NCBI GenBank assembly: GCA_016709155.1
Contig: JADJEI010000001.1
Location: 1,984,001 to 2,048,000 of the forward strand
Source of the DNA: Ignavibacteriales bacterium
GTDB taxonomy: Bacteria; Bacteroidota; Ignavibacteria; Ignavibacteriales; Ignavibacteriaceae
DNA: 64,000 nucleotides
Reading direction: 5' to 3'
In this document: positions 16,962 through 26,017 of the stretch, piece after piece
Numbering within the stretch: the stretch's first letter is position 1
Layout: each line of letters opens with the position of its first letter
Position numbers and translations under genes: made by a program
The notes under the pieces: model-generated
What the model saw: the letters and a program-made list of their open reading frames with translations, nothing else
What the model was told of the DNA's origin: nothing
Database searches by the model: none

Positions 16962-17963
16962 ATGAATTTTGTGCCATCATACTTAAAGCTAATTTCTTCA
17001 AGCGAGTTTGAAAGTCGCATTTCTGCTGCGGATGCAATCCTAAAAAACTGCACAAGCTGTCCGCGCAATTGTTATGTTGATAGAACTAACGGTGAATTAG
17101 GAACCTGCCAAAGCGGCGATCAACCGATTGTTTCATCCTACACCCCCCATTTCGGTGAGGAACCTGTTTTATCCGGAACAAGGGGGGCGGGAAATATATT
17201 CTTTGGAAACTGCAATTTGCGATGCGACTATTGTCAAAACTTTGTGATCAGTCAAAACCCAAATGTCGAAAGTAAAAATCAAACATCGGTTGAACGGCTT
17301 GCCGGGATCATGATTGAGCTGCAAAATAAAAGTTGCCACAACATTGGTTTGGTTTCTCCGACTCACTTTGCTGTGCCGATATTAAAAGCTATTTATCTGG
17401 CTGTAAAACAAGGGTTGAACCTGCCTATCATCTATAATACAAATGGATACGATTCTGTTGAAGTATTAAAATTATATAAGGATGTGGTTGATATTTATCT
17501 TCCCGACTTCAAGTACGGCACAGATGAAAACGGAAGACGATATTCTAAGGCTCCGGATTATTTTGAAAAAACAAAAGCAGCAATTGCTGAAATGTATAAT
17601 CAAGTTGGCAGTGAATTGGTTTACAAGGATGGTGTAATTGTGCGCGGATTAATAATTCGTCATCTCGTTCTGCCCAACGGTTTATCGGAATCTGAGGAAG
17701 TATTTAAGTTTATTAGTTCGCTTGATCCGAAAATCCATGTTTCGCTTATGTCACAATACTTTCCTGTAAACCGTGCTTCAAAAAATATTTTGCTAAATAG
17801 ATGCATCAGTCAAACGGAATACTATCGCGCAGTTGAGCTGCTTAATAAATATGGTTTAGAGAATGGCTGGATGCAGGAAATAGAAAGCAATGATTTCTAC
17901 CGCCCATTCTTCGATGAAGATAGAATTGATCCTTTTAAGAATGAAATATTAATTAAGCAATAA
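16962..17963 (+). CDS. PflX-like radical SAM protein
   Basis: 333 residues. The radical SAM CxxxCxxC cluster is CNLRCDYC, just after GAGNIFFGN. An extra cysteine-rich N-terminal segment (CTSCPRNCYVDR, then GTCQSG) precedes it, typical of the uncharacterised pyruvate-formate-lyase-activating-like group (COG1313, PflX). The C-terminal part keeps HVSLMSQYFP. The substrate is unknown and no glycyl-radical enzyme is present in this window, so activation of pyruvate formate-lyase should not be assumed. It follows the thioredoxin gene closely and precedes a DUF456 gene. Confidence 0.85.
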   Translation: MNFVPSYLKLISSSEFESRISAADAILKNCTSCPRNCYVDRTNGELGTCQSGDQPIVSSYTPHFGEEPVLSGTRGAGNIFFGNCNLRCDYCQNFVISQNPNVESKNQTSVERLAGIMIELQNKSCHNIGLVSPTHFAVPILKAIYLAVKQGLNLPIIYNTNGYDSVEVLKLYKDVVDIYLPDFKYGTDENGRRYSKAPDYFEKTKAAIAEMYNQVGSELVYKDGVIVRGLIIRHLVLPNGLSESEEVFKFISSLDPKIHVSLMSQYFPVNRASKNILLNRCISQTEYYRAVELLNKYGLENGWMQEIESNDFYRPFFDEDRIDPFKNEILIKQ

Positions 17964-18018
17964 AAATTTCATCAGCAAAACCACAGCAGCATTTTTATTA
18001 AAATAATTTATTGAAACA

Positions 18019-18519
18019 ATGTTAGAAATAATTTTAGTTACGCTTGGAATCATTCTGACCATAGCCGGAATTATTGGCTGTATTGTGCCTGGATTACCCG
18101 GACCGCCGCTAAATTTTATCGCATTAATTTTTGTGAAATTAACTTACCCTGATTCAATAAGCTGGCTTTTAATTTTGGTCTTTGCAGTTCTCACTATTGC
18201 GATAACAATCTTTGATTATGTTGTTCCAACTTACGGCGCAAAATATTTCGGAGTTTCTAAATCTGGTATTTGGGGTTCCGTAATAGGTATGATCGCCGGA
18301 ATATTTTTCTTTCCGCCATTTGGAATGTTTATCGGAATAATTGCCGGTGCTGCTGCAGGTGAATTAATTGGCGGTAAAAGTCATTGGCAGGCAATGAAAG
18401 CTGGCACGGCAACTTTCTTTCTAAATCTATTTATGATGGGACTAAAATTAATTCTTTCAATAATAATGTCTTTAGTCTTTTTCTTTGTTATGGCTGATCC
18501 ATTTTTTAAGTTTAGTTGA
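18019..18519 (+). CDS. DUF456 family membrane protein
   Basis: 166 residues, almost entirely hydrophobic, with about four to five membrane segments. The DUF456 signature is visible: IIGCIVPGLPGPPLNFIAL near the N-terminus and YGAKYFGVSKSGIWGSVIG in the middle, followed by a glycine-rich helix (GIIAGAAAGELIGG). The biochemical role of the family is unknown. It sits 55 bp upstream of the M28 peptidase start. Confidence 0.85.
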   Translation: MLEIILVTLGIILTIAGIIGCIVPGLPGPPLNFIALIFVKLTYPDSISWLLILVFAVLTIAITIFDYVVPTYGAKYFGVSKSGIWGSVIGMIAGIFFFPPFGMFIGIIAGAAAGELIGGKSHWQAMKAGTATFFLNLFMMGLKLILSIIMSLVFFFVMADPFFKFS

Positions 18520-18574
18520 AACGAATTTAAAACAATGCAGCAGTGCAAATAATTTAATAATCGAAGTCAAAAAC

Positions 18575-20056
18575 ATGAAAAATATATTAATAACTCTTTC
18601 GCTGATTCTAATTTTAAGTAACACGATTCAAAGTCAGGATGATTTTTCTTCATTGCAGAATCTGATTAAAAAAGAAAACCTTCTCAACACAGTCACTTTG
18701 CTTTCTTCAAAAGAATTTGACGGCAGATTAGCCGGAAGCGAAGGGTACAATCGTGCATCTGAATTTATGGCTGGTGAATTTTCTAAACTTGGGCTAAAAC
18801 CTTTAGGAAGCGATTCATATTTTCAGCATTTAACTGTTGAGTATAATAAAATAGATACTCCTGTTGTATTTAATTTGTGGCAGGATGGGGTTGTTAAACA
18901 ATATGAACTTGGAAAGGATTTTATTTTCAGGGGATTCTCCGGGTCTGGCAATCTTAAATCAAAAGTGGTTTTTTGCGGCTACGGCATTACGGATAAGGAA
19001 TCCGGCTACGATGACTATAAAGAGATAAATGTAAAAGGAAAAATCGTTATCGTTTTCAAACAAAGTCCTCACTGGACAATTGACAATAAAGGCTGGGTTA
19101 AAACTCTCCCGAGAGAAAAATCAATTGTAGCTGCTAATCACGGCGCAAAAGGAATTTTGTTTGTCTCGCTTCCTAATGACGATAAACCCCAACCTCTGAT
19201 TGGAAGTATTCTTCATGGGGAAGGCGAACAGCTATTAGATTTTCCGCAGCTTCAAATCAGTATTGAAACCGCTGATGAATTGCTGGCTGGAACTGGCTAT
19301 ACACTTCATGAAGTTCAGAGTAAAATTGATTCGCTCCAAAAACCTTTCTCATTCAATCTGCATTCAAAAGTACAGGTTGAGGTGACAGCTTACTATAATA
19401 AATCCGCACGTACTCAAAACGTAATAGGAATGATTGAAGGGACTGATTCATTGCTTCGGAATGAATTTATTGTTATTGGCGGACATTTAGATCACGTTGG
19501 CTCGCAGGGTAATTTGGTTTTATTTCCGGGCGCAAATGACAATGCTTCAGGTTCAGCGGGCGTTCTTGAAATTGCCCGTGCATTTGCAAACGGGAAAATC
19601 AAAACAAAGCGCTCTGTTATTTTTGTTTTATTTGCAAGTGAAGAGCAGGGATTATTCGGCTCGAAATTTTTTGTGGATAATCCGCCGGTTCCATTAAAAA
19701 ACATTACAGCTATGTTGAATCTTGATTGTGTTGGCTACGGTGACAGCATTCAAGTCGGTAATGGAAAAAGCTCCCCCAACCTTTGGCAGATTGCCCGCGG
19801 ATTAGACAAAGATTTTACGAAGATGATGATTGAAAACACATGGAACGGGGGCGGTGCCGATGCTGCTCCGTTTCACGAAAAGGGAATTCCTGCTTTATAC
19901 TTTGTCACTAAGAACAGTTACGCTCATTTGCATTTACCAACTGATAAGGTTGAAACTTTAAATGGCGATCTTTATGAACGAACTGTCAACCTTGCTTTTC
20001 TAACAGCAGTTAAAGTTGCAAATGGAGTTTATAAAAGAGAGACTGTTCAACCGTAA
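18575..20056 (+). CDS. Exported M28-family zinc aminopeptidase
   Basis: 493 residues from ATG 18575, chosen because it begins a clear signal peptide (MKNILITLSLILILSNTIQS); a longer frame opens 30 codons earlier. A PA-type insert (VKGKIVIVFKQSP) precedes the catalytic M28 domain. Zinc ligands and catalytic residues are visible: GGHLDHVG, PGANDNASGSAG, ASEEQGLFGS, NLDCVGYGD and the late SYAHLHLPTDK. It should remove N-terminal residues from peptides outside the cytoplasm. It converges with the lytic transglycosylase gene, with only 3 bp between the stops. Confidence 0.92.
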   Translation: MKNILITLSLILILSNTIQSQDDFSSLQNLIKKENLLNTVTLLSSKEFDGRLAGSEGYNRASEFMAGEFSKLGLKPLGSDSYFQHLTVEYNKIDTPVVFNLWQDGVVKQYELGKDFIFRGFSGSGNLKSKVVFCGYGITDKESGYDDYKEINVKGKIVIVFKQSPHWTIDNKGWVKTLPREKSIVAANHGAKGILFVSLPNDDKPQPLIGSILHGEGEQLLDFPQLQISIETADELLAGTGYTLHEVQSKIDSLQKPFSFNLHSKVQVEVTAYYNKSARTQNVIGMIEGTDSLLRNEFIVIGGHLDHVGSQGNLVLFPGANDNASGSAGVLEIARAFANGKIKTKRSVIFVLFASEEQGLFGSKFFVDNPPVPLKNITAMLNLDCVGYGDSIQVGNGKSSPNLWQIARGLDKDFTKMMIENTWNGGGADAAPFHEKGIPALYFVTKNSYAHLHLPTDKVETLNGDLYERTVNLAFLTAVKVANGVYKRETVQP

Positions 20057-20059
20057 CCT

Positions 20060-21022
20060 TTATTCACGTATTAAATTAATGCTTCCTTCTTCGGGAAGTT
20101 TGATATAATAAGTTTTCCCGATTTTATTCGAAAGAGAAATATCTCTGAGCCATGGGTTGTAATACTTAAGTGTTTTATAATTAATATTTTGTGCAAAAGC
20201 AAACTCAGCTAAATCGGAGATAGAGGTATCAACAGTAATAGTTTTAAATTTTAGCGGCTGATAAATTTCTGAATCATTTAAATCGTAGCCATAATCAGTC
20301 GGTGATTTAAGTATTTCTTTGATGGCAACAATTCGGGCGATGTATCGTGAAGTTTCTTCTCCAAGCACGAGATTAAAATAGTTGTTTGTTTTTTGCCGTC
20401 CCCTTTGTTTTTCAACTCCATTCATTCCCATATTGTATGAAGCTGCTGCCATTGTCCAGCTTCCAAATTGTAAGTAAGCATCTTTCAAATAAGCGCAAGC
20501 GGCTTCGGTTGATTTTTCAACGTTGTATCTTTCATCAACCACGTCGTTAATTTCTAAGCCGTATTTTTTCCCGGTCTCTTCGATGAATTGCCAAAAGCCT
20601 TTTGCCCCGGCTGGTGAAACTGCATTATCAAGATTACTTTCTGCTACACATAAATATTTAAAGTCATCAGGAATTCCATTTCGTTTTAGAATCGGTTCGA
20701 TAACGGGGAACCATCTGCCAGCACGTTTAATTGACATAATGGTTGCTGAGTGCAGATAGGTGTTTACAATCAGTTCCCGCTCTATTCTTTCTTTCACTTC
20801 AAAATTATCAAGCGGAATTTTCTCCCCGGCAAAATCAAGATTTGCTGGAACTTCGGGCGATACGATTCGATACTTTTGCGGAAACTCTTCTATATTTTTT
20901 ACAACTTTTCCATCTGTAAAAAAGAAGGATAGAAATAAAAATAGAATAAACAGTGTTGCAGTAATGCCTAAGCTGAAATACAAAGATTTCGAAGCAGGCT
21001 TAAAAAATTGGTTTAATCTCAT
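20060..21022 (-). CDS. Membrane-anchored lytic transglycosylase (SLT/MltD-like)
   Basis: 320 residues. One membrane segment near residues 17-36 anchors it facing the periplasm. The SLT domain (about 105-225) shows the catalytic Glu in CVAESNLDNAVSPAGAKGFW, a WQFIEETGKKYGL segment, and the late AAASYNMGMNGV. The C-terminal about 55 residues resemble a LysM-like binding module (FAFAQNINYKTLKYYNPWL). It cleaves glycan strands of peptidoglycan to 1,6-anhydro products. A second frame on the opposite strand has no domain match and is a shadow. Confidence 0.9.
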   Translation of the reverse strand: MRLNQFFKPASKSLYFSLGITATLFILFLFLSFFFTDGKVVKNIEEFPQKYRIVSPEVPANLDFAGEKIPLDNFEVKERIERELIVNTYLHSATIMSIKRAGRWFPVIEPILKRNGIPDDFKYLCVAESNLDNAVSPAGAKGFWQFIEETGKKYGLEINDVVDERYNVEKSTEAACAYLKDAYLQFGSWTMAAASYNMGMNGVEKQRGRQKTNNYFNLVLGEETSRYIARIVAIKEILKSPTDYGYDLNDSEIYQPLKFKTITVDTSISDLAEFAFAQNINYKTLKYYNPWLRDISLSNKIGKTYYIKLPEEGSINLIRE

Positions 21023-21180
21023 AGCATCATTTCCTTTCGATTATCTGTTTGCTTATTGTATAATGATAATTACATACTCAATTTAATTTTTCAGAGCGGT
21101 TTTTCAATTAATTCTTTTTAAGATTTTTATATAAATAAAAAAATCATTCTCTATTTTTGGCTAACTATTAATCTAAATTG

Positions 21181-22101
21181 ATGAAACGACAATCACGGCT
21201 AAATTCTCAAAGCATTGCTTCCGCATCCAGGGGAACTAAATCTACCCTCATAGGAATTTTTGTAAGCATCGTGCTTGTTATTGTAAAAGGTACCGCCGGC
21301 ATTATTGGGAATTCCTACGCATTAGTGGCTGATGCAATTGAATCAAGTTCTGATATTGTCACTTCGCTAATTGTAATTATTGGATTAAAGATTGCTTCTA
21401 AACCTGCCGATCAGGATCATCCGTATGGGCATGGCAAAGCTGAACCACTCGCGGCTGTTGCCGTTGCTTCGGGACTTTTTGTTGCTGCGATAATTATTGT
21501 AATTCAAAGCATCCACGAAATTATTACTCCCCACCATGCACCGGCTCCATTCACACTTATTGTTTTAGTTGCTGTTGTTATTGTTAAAGAATCTCTTTTC
21601 AGATATGTGATAAAAGTCGGTGACAGTGTTGAAAGTATCGCAGTTAAAAATGATGCATGGCACCACAGAAGCGATGCACTCACTTCAGCGGCGGCGTTCA
21701 TCGGAATTTCTATTGCATTAATTGGCGGAGCAGGTTATGAAGAAGCTGATGACTATGCGGCACTTTTTGCGTCGGGAATTATACTATTTAATGCATATAG
21801 ACTTTGGAAACCGGCACTTCTTGAAATAATGGATACAGCACCATCAGCAGAAAAAATAATCAAAGTCCGTGAAGCCGCTGTTAAAGTTGATGGCGTTTTA
21901 TCATTAGACAAATGCTTTGTCCGCAAAATGGGATTTGAATATTATGTAGATATTCACGTAATCGTTGACGGCAATAAAACAGTCTTTGAAGGTCACGAAA
22001 TTGCTCACAAAGTAAAAGATTCTTTGATCGAAGCTTATCCGAATATTTCAGATGTGCTTGTTCATATTGAGCCTTTCCGGGAAAAACATAAAACCGATTG
22101 A
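21181..22101 (+). CDS. Cation diffusion facilitator (FieF/CzcD-like)
   Basis: About 306 residues from ATG 21181 (a TTG immediately before it is also in frame). Six membrane segments are followed by a cytoplasmic metal-binding domain. The transport-site motifs are DAIESSSDIVTSL and, later, DAWHHRSDALTS; the cytosolic loop after helix 2 has DHPYGHGKAE. The C-terminal domain ends in DVLVHIEPF. It should export divalent metal such as Zn(II) or Fe(II) in exchange for protons; specificity cannot be fixed from the sequence. Confidence 0.92.
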   Translation: MKRQSRLNSQSIASASRGTKSTLIGIFVSIVLVIVKGTAGIIGNSYALVADAIESSSDIVTSLIVIIGLKIASKPADQDHPYGHGKAEPLAAVAVASGLFVAAIIIVIQSIHEIITPHHAPAPFTLIVLVAVVIVKESLFRYVIKVGDSVESIAVKNDAWHHRSDALTSAAAFIGISIALIGGAGYEEADDYAALFASGIILFNAYRLWKPALLEIMDTAPSAEKIIKVREAAVKVDGVLSLDKCFVRKMGFEYYVDIHVIVDGNKTVFEGHEIAHKVKDSLIEAYPNISDVLVHIEPFREKHKTD

Positions 22102-22212
22102 AAGTTACTATAATAATAATTTGTCTTCATGCCGTCTTTTGGTGAAACTAAAATGACTAAGTTAGCATCATACAAACAGACTATTTATTAATTAAAATAA
22201 AGGGAATGCAAA

Positions 22213-22419
22213 ATGAAAGCGAACATTGGAAGTGCTGATAAAATCATCAGGATTATTCTTGGTGTGGTAATAATTGCACTTGGGTTTTATTATCAAACAT
22301 GGTGGGGTGCAGTTGGTTTAGTGCCCTTGCTTACAGCCTCTATGAATTTCTGCCCTGCATACAATTTGATTGGAGTATCTACCAAGAAAAAAGTTGATAC
22401 AGAAAAACTTAAAGTTTAG
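22213..22419 (+). CDS. DUF2892 small membrane protein
   Basis: 68 residues matching DUF2892: NIGSADKIIRIILGVVIIAL, two short hydrophobic helices, and TASMNFCPAYNLIGVST near the end with the family's conserved cysteine. Members are small inner-membrane proteins, often linked to rhodanese domains. The gene has a good ribosome-binding site (AAAGGGA) and ends 66 bp before a family A terminator. Confidence 0.85.
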   Translation: MKANIGSADKIIRIILGVVIIALGFYYQTWWGAVGLVPLLTASMNFCPAYNLIGVSTKKKVDTEKLKV

Positions 22420-22485
22420 TTTGAATATGACTGCCCGCCTCACGAGGTGATTTCAACAAATGGCAGCCATGAAAAGCTAAGAAAT

Positions 22486-22518
22486 AAAAAGTCCCGCTTT
22501 GTTAGCGGGACTTTTTTT
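22486..22518 (+). terminator. Rho-independent terminator (family A), upstream of array 2
   Basis: Stem GTCCCGC / GCGGGAC, loop TTTGTTA, five A before and seven T after. It differs from the copy at 8440 only in the loop. Confidence 0.9.
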
Positions 22519-22710
22519 GAAGCAGGCAGAAAACTATCCAACTGTTATTGTGAAAACACGGCAGAGACAACCAGAGCCTCAAACTGCTTAGGCAATTCTA
22601 TAAATTAATGATTATTAATTCAACGGACTTTTCCGTACGGTCAAAAATTTCCCCTTTAATATTTGATCTTCTTTAAGAAAAGTATTGATCAGCTTAGTAT
22701 AAATGAAATC

Positions 22711-23050
22711 CGGTGTACAGCGGATTGCATCAGGAATACGCCGGATGTCGCCAGAATGCGCCGGACGTTATCGGGGGTATTGCTGATTTCACCGGGGATA
22801 CCGCTGATGACGCCAGGAGTACCGCGGATGTCATCGGGCGTACCGCTAGTGACGCCGGGATGCGCCGGATTCCAAACGGAGTACGCCGGATTGCGCGCGG
22901 GATACCCCACTTTTTAACAGGAGTACGCTCGGCGATACCGGGGATACCGCAGGTGATTCCCGGGGTATTGCGGATACTTTCCGGTGTACCGCCGATGGCT
23001 CACGGCGCACCGCGGATCTCATCTGCTGTGCGAATTTTGGCTATTTTCTA
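22711..23050. repeat. GC-rich 21-bp tandem array 2
   Basis: About 16 diverged units with a 21-bp period; the unit core is roughly GGNGTACCGCNGATG. Core positions are 22716, 22737, 22757, 22778, 22799, 22820, 22841, 22861, 22882, 22903, 22924, 22945, 22966, 22987, 23008 and 23029 (all steps 20 or 21 bp). The last unit contains TGTGCGAA (23027), exactly 24 bp before GGTTT (23051), the same spacing as in array 1. The consensus is otherwise different from array 1. Open frames within (22663-22917 and 22713-23051) show a 7-residue periodicity that simply reflects 21 bp, and I do not call them genes. Confidence 0.9.
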
Positions 23051-23115
23051 GGTTTGGGGTGATTTTTAGAGGAAATGATTGATGGTGGGAAGGGAATATA
23101 AAGTGAATATTATTC
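23051..23115. repeat. Conserved flank of 21-bp array 2
   Basis: GGTTT, a GG.GATTTTTAG core, AAATGATTG and GTGGGA align with 8833-8872 next to array 1. The similarity carries on through the following terminator and into the T9SS gene. Confidence 0.7.
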
Positions 23116-23123
23116 GAATTATA

Positions 23124-23156
23124 AAAACCTCCAATGGCAATGCCATCGGAGGTTTA
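23124..23156 (-). terminator. Rho-independent terminator (family B)
   Basis: Stem AAACCTCC / GGAGGTTT continuing inward as ATGGCA / TGCCAT; a T-run follows on the minus strand. It terminates the genes starting at 25895 and 24609. Confidence 0.85.
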
Positions 23157-23178
23157 TGATCAAGTGTTTTATCCTGAA

Positions 23179-24609
23179 TTATTTTATTAAAAGCATCCGC
23201 CTGGATTCATTGAAAAAAATTTTTCCATCCTTCATTGCAGTGATTCTGTAAATGTAAATTCCACTGGCAAGGTTATTAGCATCAAATGTTTTTTCGAAGC
23301 TGCCTGTTTCGAGTTCTTCATTTACAAGTTCTGCAACTTCTCTTCCAAGCATATCATAAACTTTAAGCGTTACAAAACTCCTCTCAGGAATTGAGAAACT
23401 GATTGTTGTAGTTGGGTTGAAAGGGTTGGGGTAGTTATCTGAAAGAAAATATTTTAGTTCTGATAATTCTTCGCCTTGCTGATTTTCTTTATGAGGATTA
23501 TAATCTCCTATTGCTGTCACTGTATTTGTTGGATCCTCTTGTGTACCGTTTGTTGCTGCTACATAATACTGTATGGCACTTTCTTTCACGTTAAGATTTA
23601 CTTCACCATCGGTGTATGTGAATGTGTTCGTACCTACCATACCCATATAATAAAATGCTTCATCTTCAACTTTTCTATAAATTTTATAACCCGTAAGATT
23701 TTGAATTGTATTATTGGGTACCCAAACCAATTTTGGATGATTTGCGTTTTTTGTAAGAATCAGTCCGTTGCTCCAGTCAAATTCAAAATCGTACTGTTGA
23801 GAAGCAATGTTTGTCGGAGTTGATTCAATTCCATTAAAAGAAGTTACTTTGTAAGAGACTGTCGAACTTCCATCTCCAGTAAAAAGAATAGATTTGTCTT
23901 TGTAGTCAAATGTTTGATTATTAAACTCGCCTATTTTTATAAAAGATTGGTTGTCAATTTTACGATATAAATAATATTTAGAAATATTAGATTGATCCGG
24001 ATTGGGGCCCCAAACGAGTTTGACTGGTATATTCAGTTCTCTGATCAATATTAAACTGTTTATCCAGTATTCGTCTAAACCAGTTGTGTTCTGTATGGAA
24101 AACGGTCTAATAATGCTAAAGTTATCAACTTGATCAATACAAATATTTGGATTTACAGTACAATCACCCCAGTACAGAACATCATCGGAATAATCAAAAG
24201 TCAAGTGAATATCCAGCCAGTCAATCAAATCCGGAATAACAAAATGAGAAGTGTTTAAGCAAAAGATGGGTGATTTACCCAAAATACTTATTTTATAAAA
24301 CGATAGCGCTATCAAATTTCCAAAGTCGTCATCTCCTTCAACATCAAAATAAGTTCTTGTATAAGGCCCGGGCGCCGAAATTGTAACAACGTCGAATTCT
24401 TCATCAAGTATAAGTTCACCATGAGGATAAACATAAAAAGGATTCCATTTTGCAGGGGCGATTTTTTCAGCAGTCAAAGAAACTGTATTATTTCCTTTGT
24501 TGATAAAATGTATAATTATTTCACCCTCAGTTAATAAATCTTGGGCTAAAATTCCATTGCTAAAAATAAAACAAAAGATAAGAATCAATGCATTTAATTG
24601 ACTTTTCAT
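23179..24609 (-). CDS. Secreted protein with two FN3-like domains and T9SS sorting domain
   Basis: 476 residues with a signal peptide (MKSQLNALILIFCFIFSNG). The first 170 residues have no recognised domain. Two FN3-like repeats follow (about 175-265, VKLVWGPNPDQSNISKYYLY; and 270-365, PKLVWVPNNTIQNLTGYKIY). The C-terminus is a T9SS type A sorting domain (NYPNPFNPTTTISFSIPE, ending RRMLLIK), nearly identical to that at 8960. It is 11 bp downstream of a PQQ-propeller lipoprotein gene, which suggests the two surface proteins work together. The ligand is unknown. Confidence 0.8.
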   Translation of the reverse strand: MKSQLNALILIFCFIFSNGILAQDLLTEGEIIIHFINKGNNTVSLTAEKIAPAKWNPFYVYPHGELILDEEFDVVTISAPGPYTRTYFDVEGDDDFGNLIALSFYKISILGKSPIFCLNTSHFVIPDLIDWLDIHLTFDYSDDVLYWGDCTVNPNICIDQVDNFSIIRPFSIQNTTGLDEYWINSLILIRELNIPVKLVWGPNPDQSNISKYYLYRKIDNQSFIKIGEFNNQTFDYKDKSILFTGDGSSTVSYKVTSFNGIESTPTNIASQQYDFEFDWSNGLILTKNANHPKLVWVPNNTIQNLTGYKIYRKVEDEAFYYMGMVGTNTFTYTDGEVNLNVKESAIQYYVAATNGTQEDPTNTVTAIGDYNPHKENQQGEELSELKYFLSDNYPNPFNPTTTISFSIPERSFVTLKVYDMLGREVAELVNEELETGSFEKTFDANNLASGIYIYRITAMKDGKIFFNESRRMLLIK

Positions 24610-24620
24610 AAAAGTATTCC

Positions 24621-25895
24621 TTACTTTATACAGTAAAAATATTTACGGCTATCTGAAATTGCTCCAAAGTATAACTTATTATTCGCAATAGTTAAAGATT
24701 CATAGGCTCTTCCAATATTTGGGATTTCCCAGATGACTTGTCCCTCGCTATCTATACATTTTAGGGTACCCAACCCATCCACAAAATATACCCTTCCATC
24801 TTTATCACAGCTTATAGAAGAACCATAAAATACATTAGTAAGCCGCCATCGAAGGTTTCCATTATAATCTAGCGATATAATGTCAGGCTCATTTGCTATA
24901 TAGATATTACCGTTTCTATCCATTGTTGGATTAGCCCATACAAAAAACATGTCATCATAGGCATACCGAGTTATTGAATTCTTATCCATAGATAAAAATC
25001 CGTGTAATGAATCGGCGTCACTATAAAAATATATGTTTCCTTTTGAATCAATCAGGGGGGAGTGATATATAGCGCCAGATACTTCCGAGGTTTCCCATAG
25101 GAGCAAACCAGATTTACTTATAGCACTAATTCTATTAGTTGCAATATATATGGTATTACCGTCGGGTGAGCAACTTACAGAACTAGAATTACCAGCGAAT
25201 GCATCAGGCAATTCCAATTCCCATATTACACTCCCTTCCTTTGAAATTGCATATACAAGACCAAATTGAGTTATACAATAAAGATACCCCTCTTTATCAA
25301 CAACCATCTTGCCCAACACAATCCCATTCAATTTTACTTTCCATATCAATTTTCCTTCAGAGTTAATCGCATATACATTTCCTCTACGGTCAGCAGTATG
25401 AATTATTCCATCTGATTTCACAATTGCCGGAGTGCTATTTTCACCAGTAGGTTCATCATCATACGGAAGTGGGAATTTCCATTTAATATTTCCTGAAAAA
25501 TTGATCGCATATAAAAAACTATAAGGATATTCGACATCATTAGAGGAAACAACATAGATGGTGGAATCAAATGAATTAACTGCGGATAAAAAAGTATCAT
25601 CGCTCGAGCCATATCTTGGTATTTCTATTTTCCATTCAATTATGCCTTTCGAGGGTCCGCTGAATTGACTTCGTCCTGTATTCTGCGGATCGTGGTGTTC
25701 CATAGGCCAGGGGCTATCTGCAAGGCTGGGCCAGTAAATATCCTCCTGGTAACCGGGAGGTTTTGGCGGTTCGTTTGGGGCGGTGGGGTTTTGTTCGCAG
25801 CTTGTCAGCATCACTGCAAATACAACACAAGTAAGACTAAAGATAAAATACTTTAGGGGCTGGAAGTTTTTGAACAGAAACTTTTTTGCTGTCAT
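24621..25895 (-). CDS. Lipoprotein with PQQ-like beta-propeller
   Basis: 424 residues from ATG 25895; a longer frame begins 19 codons earlier, but only the later start gives a clean lipoprotein signal (hydrophobic stretch then VMLTSC). The mature part has repeated blades of the PQQ/pyrrolo-quinoline type (IHTADRRGNVYAINSEGKLI, YCITQFGLVYAISKEGSVIW, NIYIANEPDIISLDYNGNLR). No quinoprotein dehydrogenase catalytic residues were seen, so a structural or binding role is more likely. It is the first gene of a two-gene operon with the T9SS protein at 23179. Confidence 0.8.
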   Translation of the reverse strand: MTAKKFLFKNFQPLKYFIFSLTCVVFAVMLTSCEQNPTAPNEPPKPPGYQEDIYWPSLADSPWPMEHHDPQNTGRSQFSGPSKGIIEWKIEIPRYGSSDDTFLSAVNSFDSTIYVVSSNDVEYPYSFLYAINFSGNIKWKFPLPYDDEPTGENSTPAIVKSDGIIHTADRRGNVYAINSEGKLIWKVKLNGIVLGKMVVDKEGYLYCITQFGLVYAISKEGSVIWELELPDAFAGNSSSVSCSPDGNTIYIATNRISAISKSGLLLWETSEVSGAIYHSPLIDSKGNIYFYSDADSLHGFLSMDKNSITRYAYDDMFFVWANPTMDRNGNIYIANEPDIISLDYNGNLRWRLTNVFYGSSISCDKDGRVYFVDGLGTLKCIDSEGQVIWEIPNIGRAYESLTIANNKLYFGAISDSRKYFYCIK

Positions 25896-25956
25896 TTTTT
25901 TATCCCTAAATATTTTTGTTCGAAACTTAAGCACAAAGAAATGAATTGTCAACTAA

Positions 25957-25990
25957 TAAAAAAGGCTGCCCTTTTGAGACAGCCTCTTTA
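25957..25990 (-). terminator. Terminator of the hydrogenase operon
   Basis: On the minus strand: GGCTG, an 11-nt loop, CAGCC and a T6 run, directly downstream of hydA. It begins with GAGGCTGTCTCAAAAG, a sequence also found as the end of the dispersed repeat at 57532. Confidence 0.8.
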
Positions 25991-26017
25991 TTAAAGAATA
26001 AATTACTTAATTGTTAT

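Noticed and set aside
16962..17963. Pyruvate formate-lyase activating enzyme proper
   Set aside because: The cysteine-rich N-terminus is that of the PflX group, and no glycyl-radical enzyme is in the window.
22663..23051. Open frames with 7-residue repeats inside array 2
   Set aside because: A 21-bp period is divisible by three, so any frame lacking a stop in the unit stays open; there is no ribosome-binding site or domain, and several frames on both strands are open alike.
24621..25895. Quinoprotein dehydrogenase for the PQQ-propeller lipoprotein
   Set aside because: Blade motifs are present, but none of the catalytic or PQQ-binding residues of the dehydrogenases were recognised.
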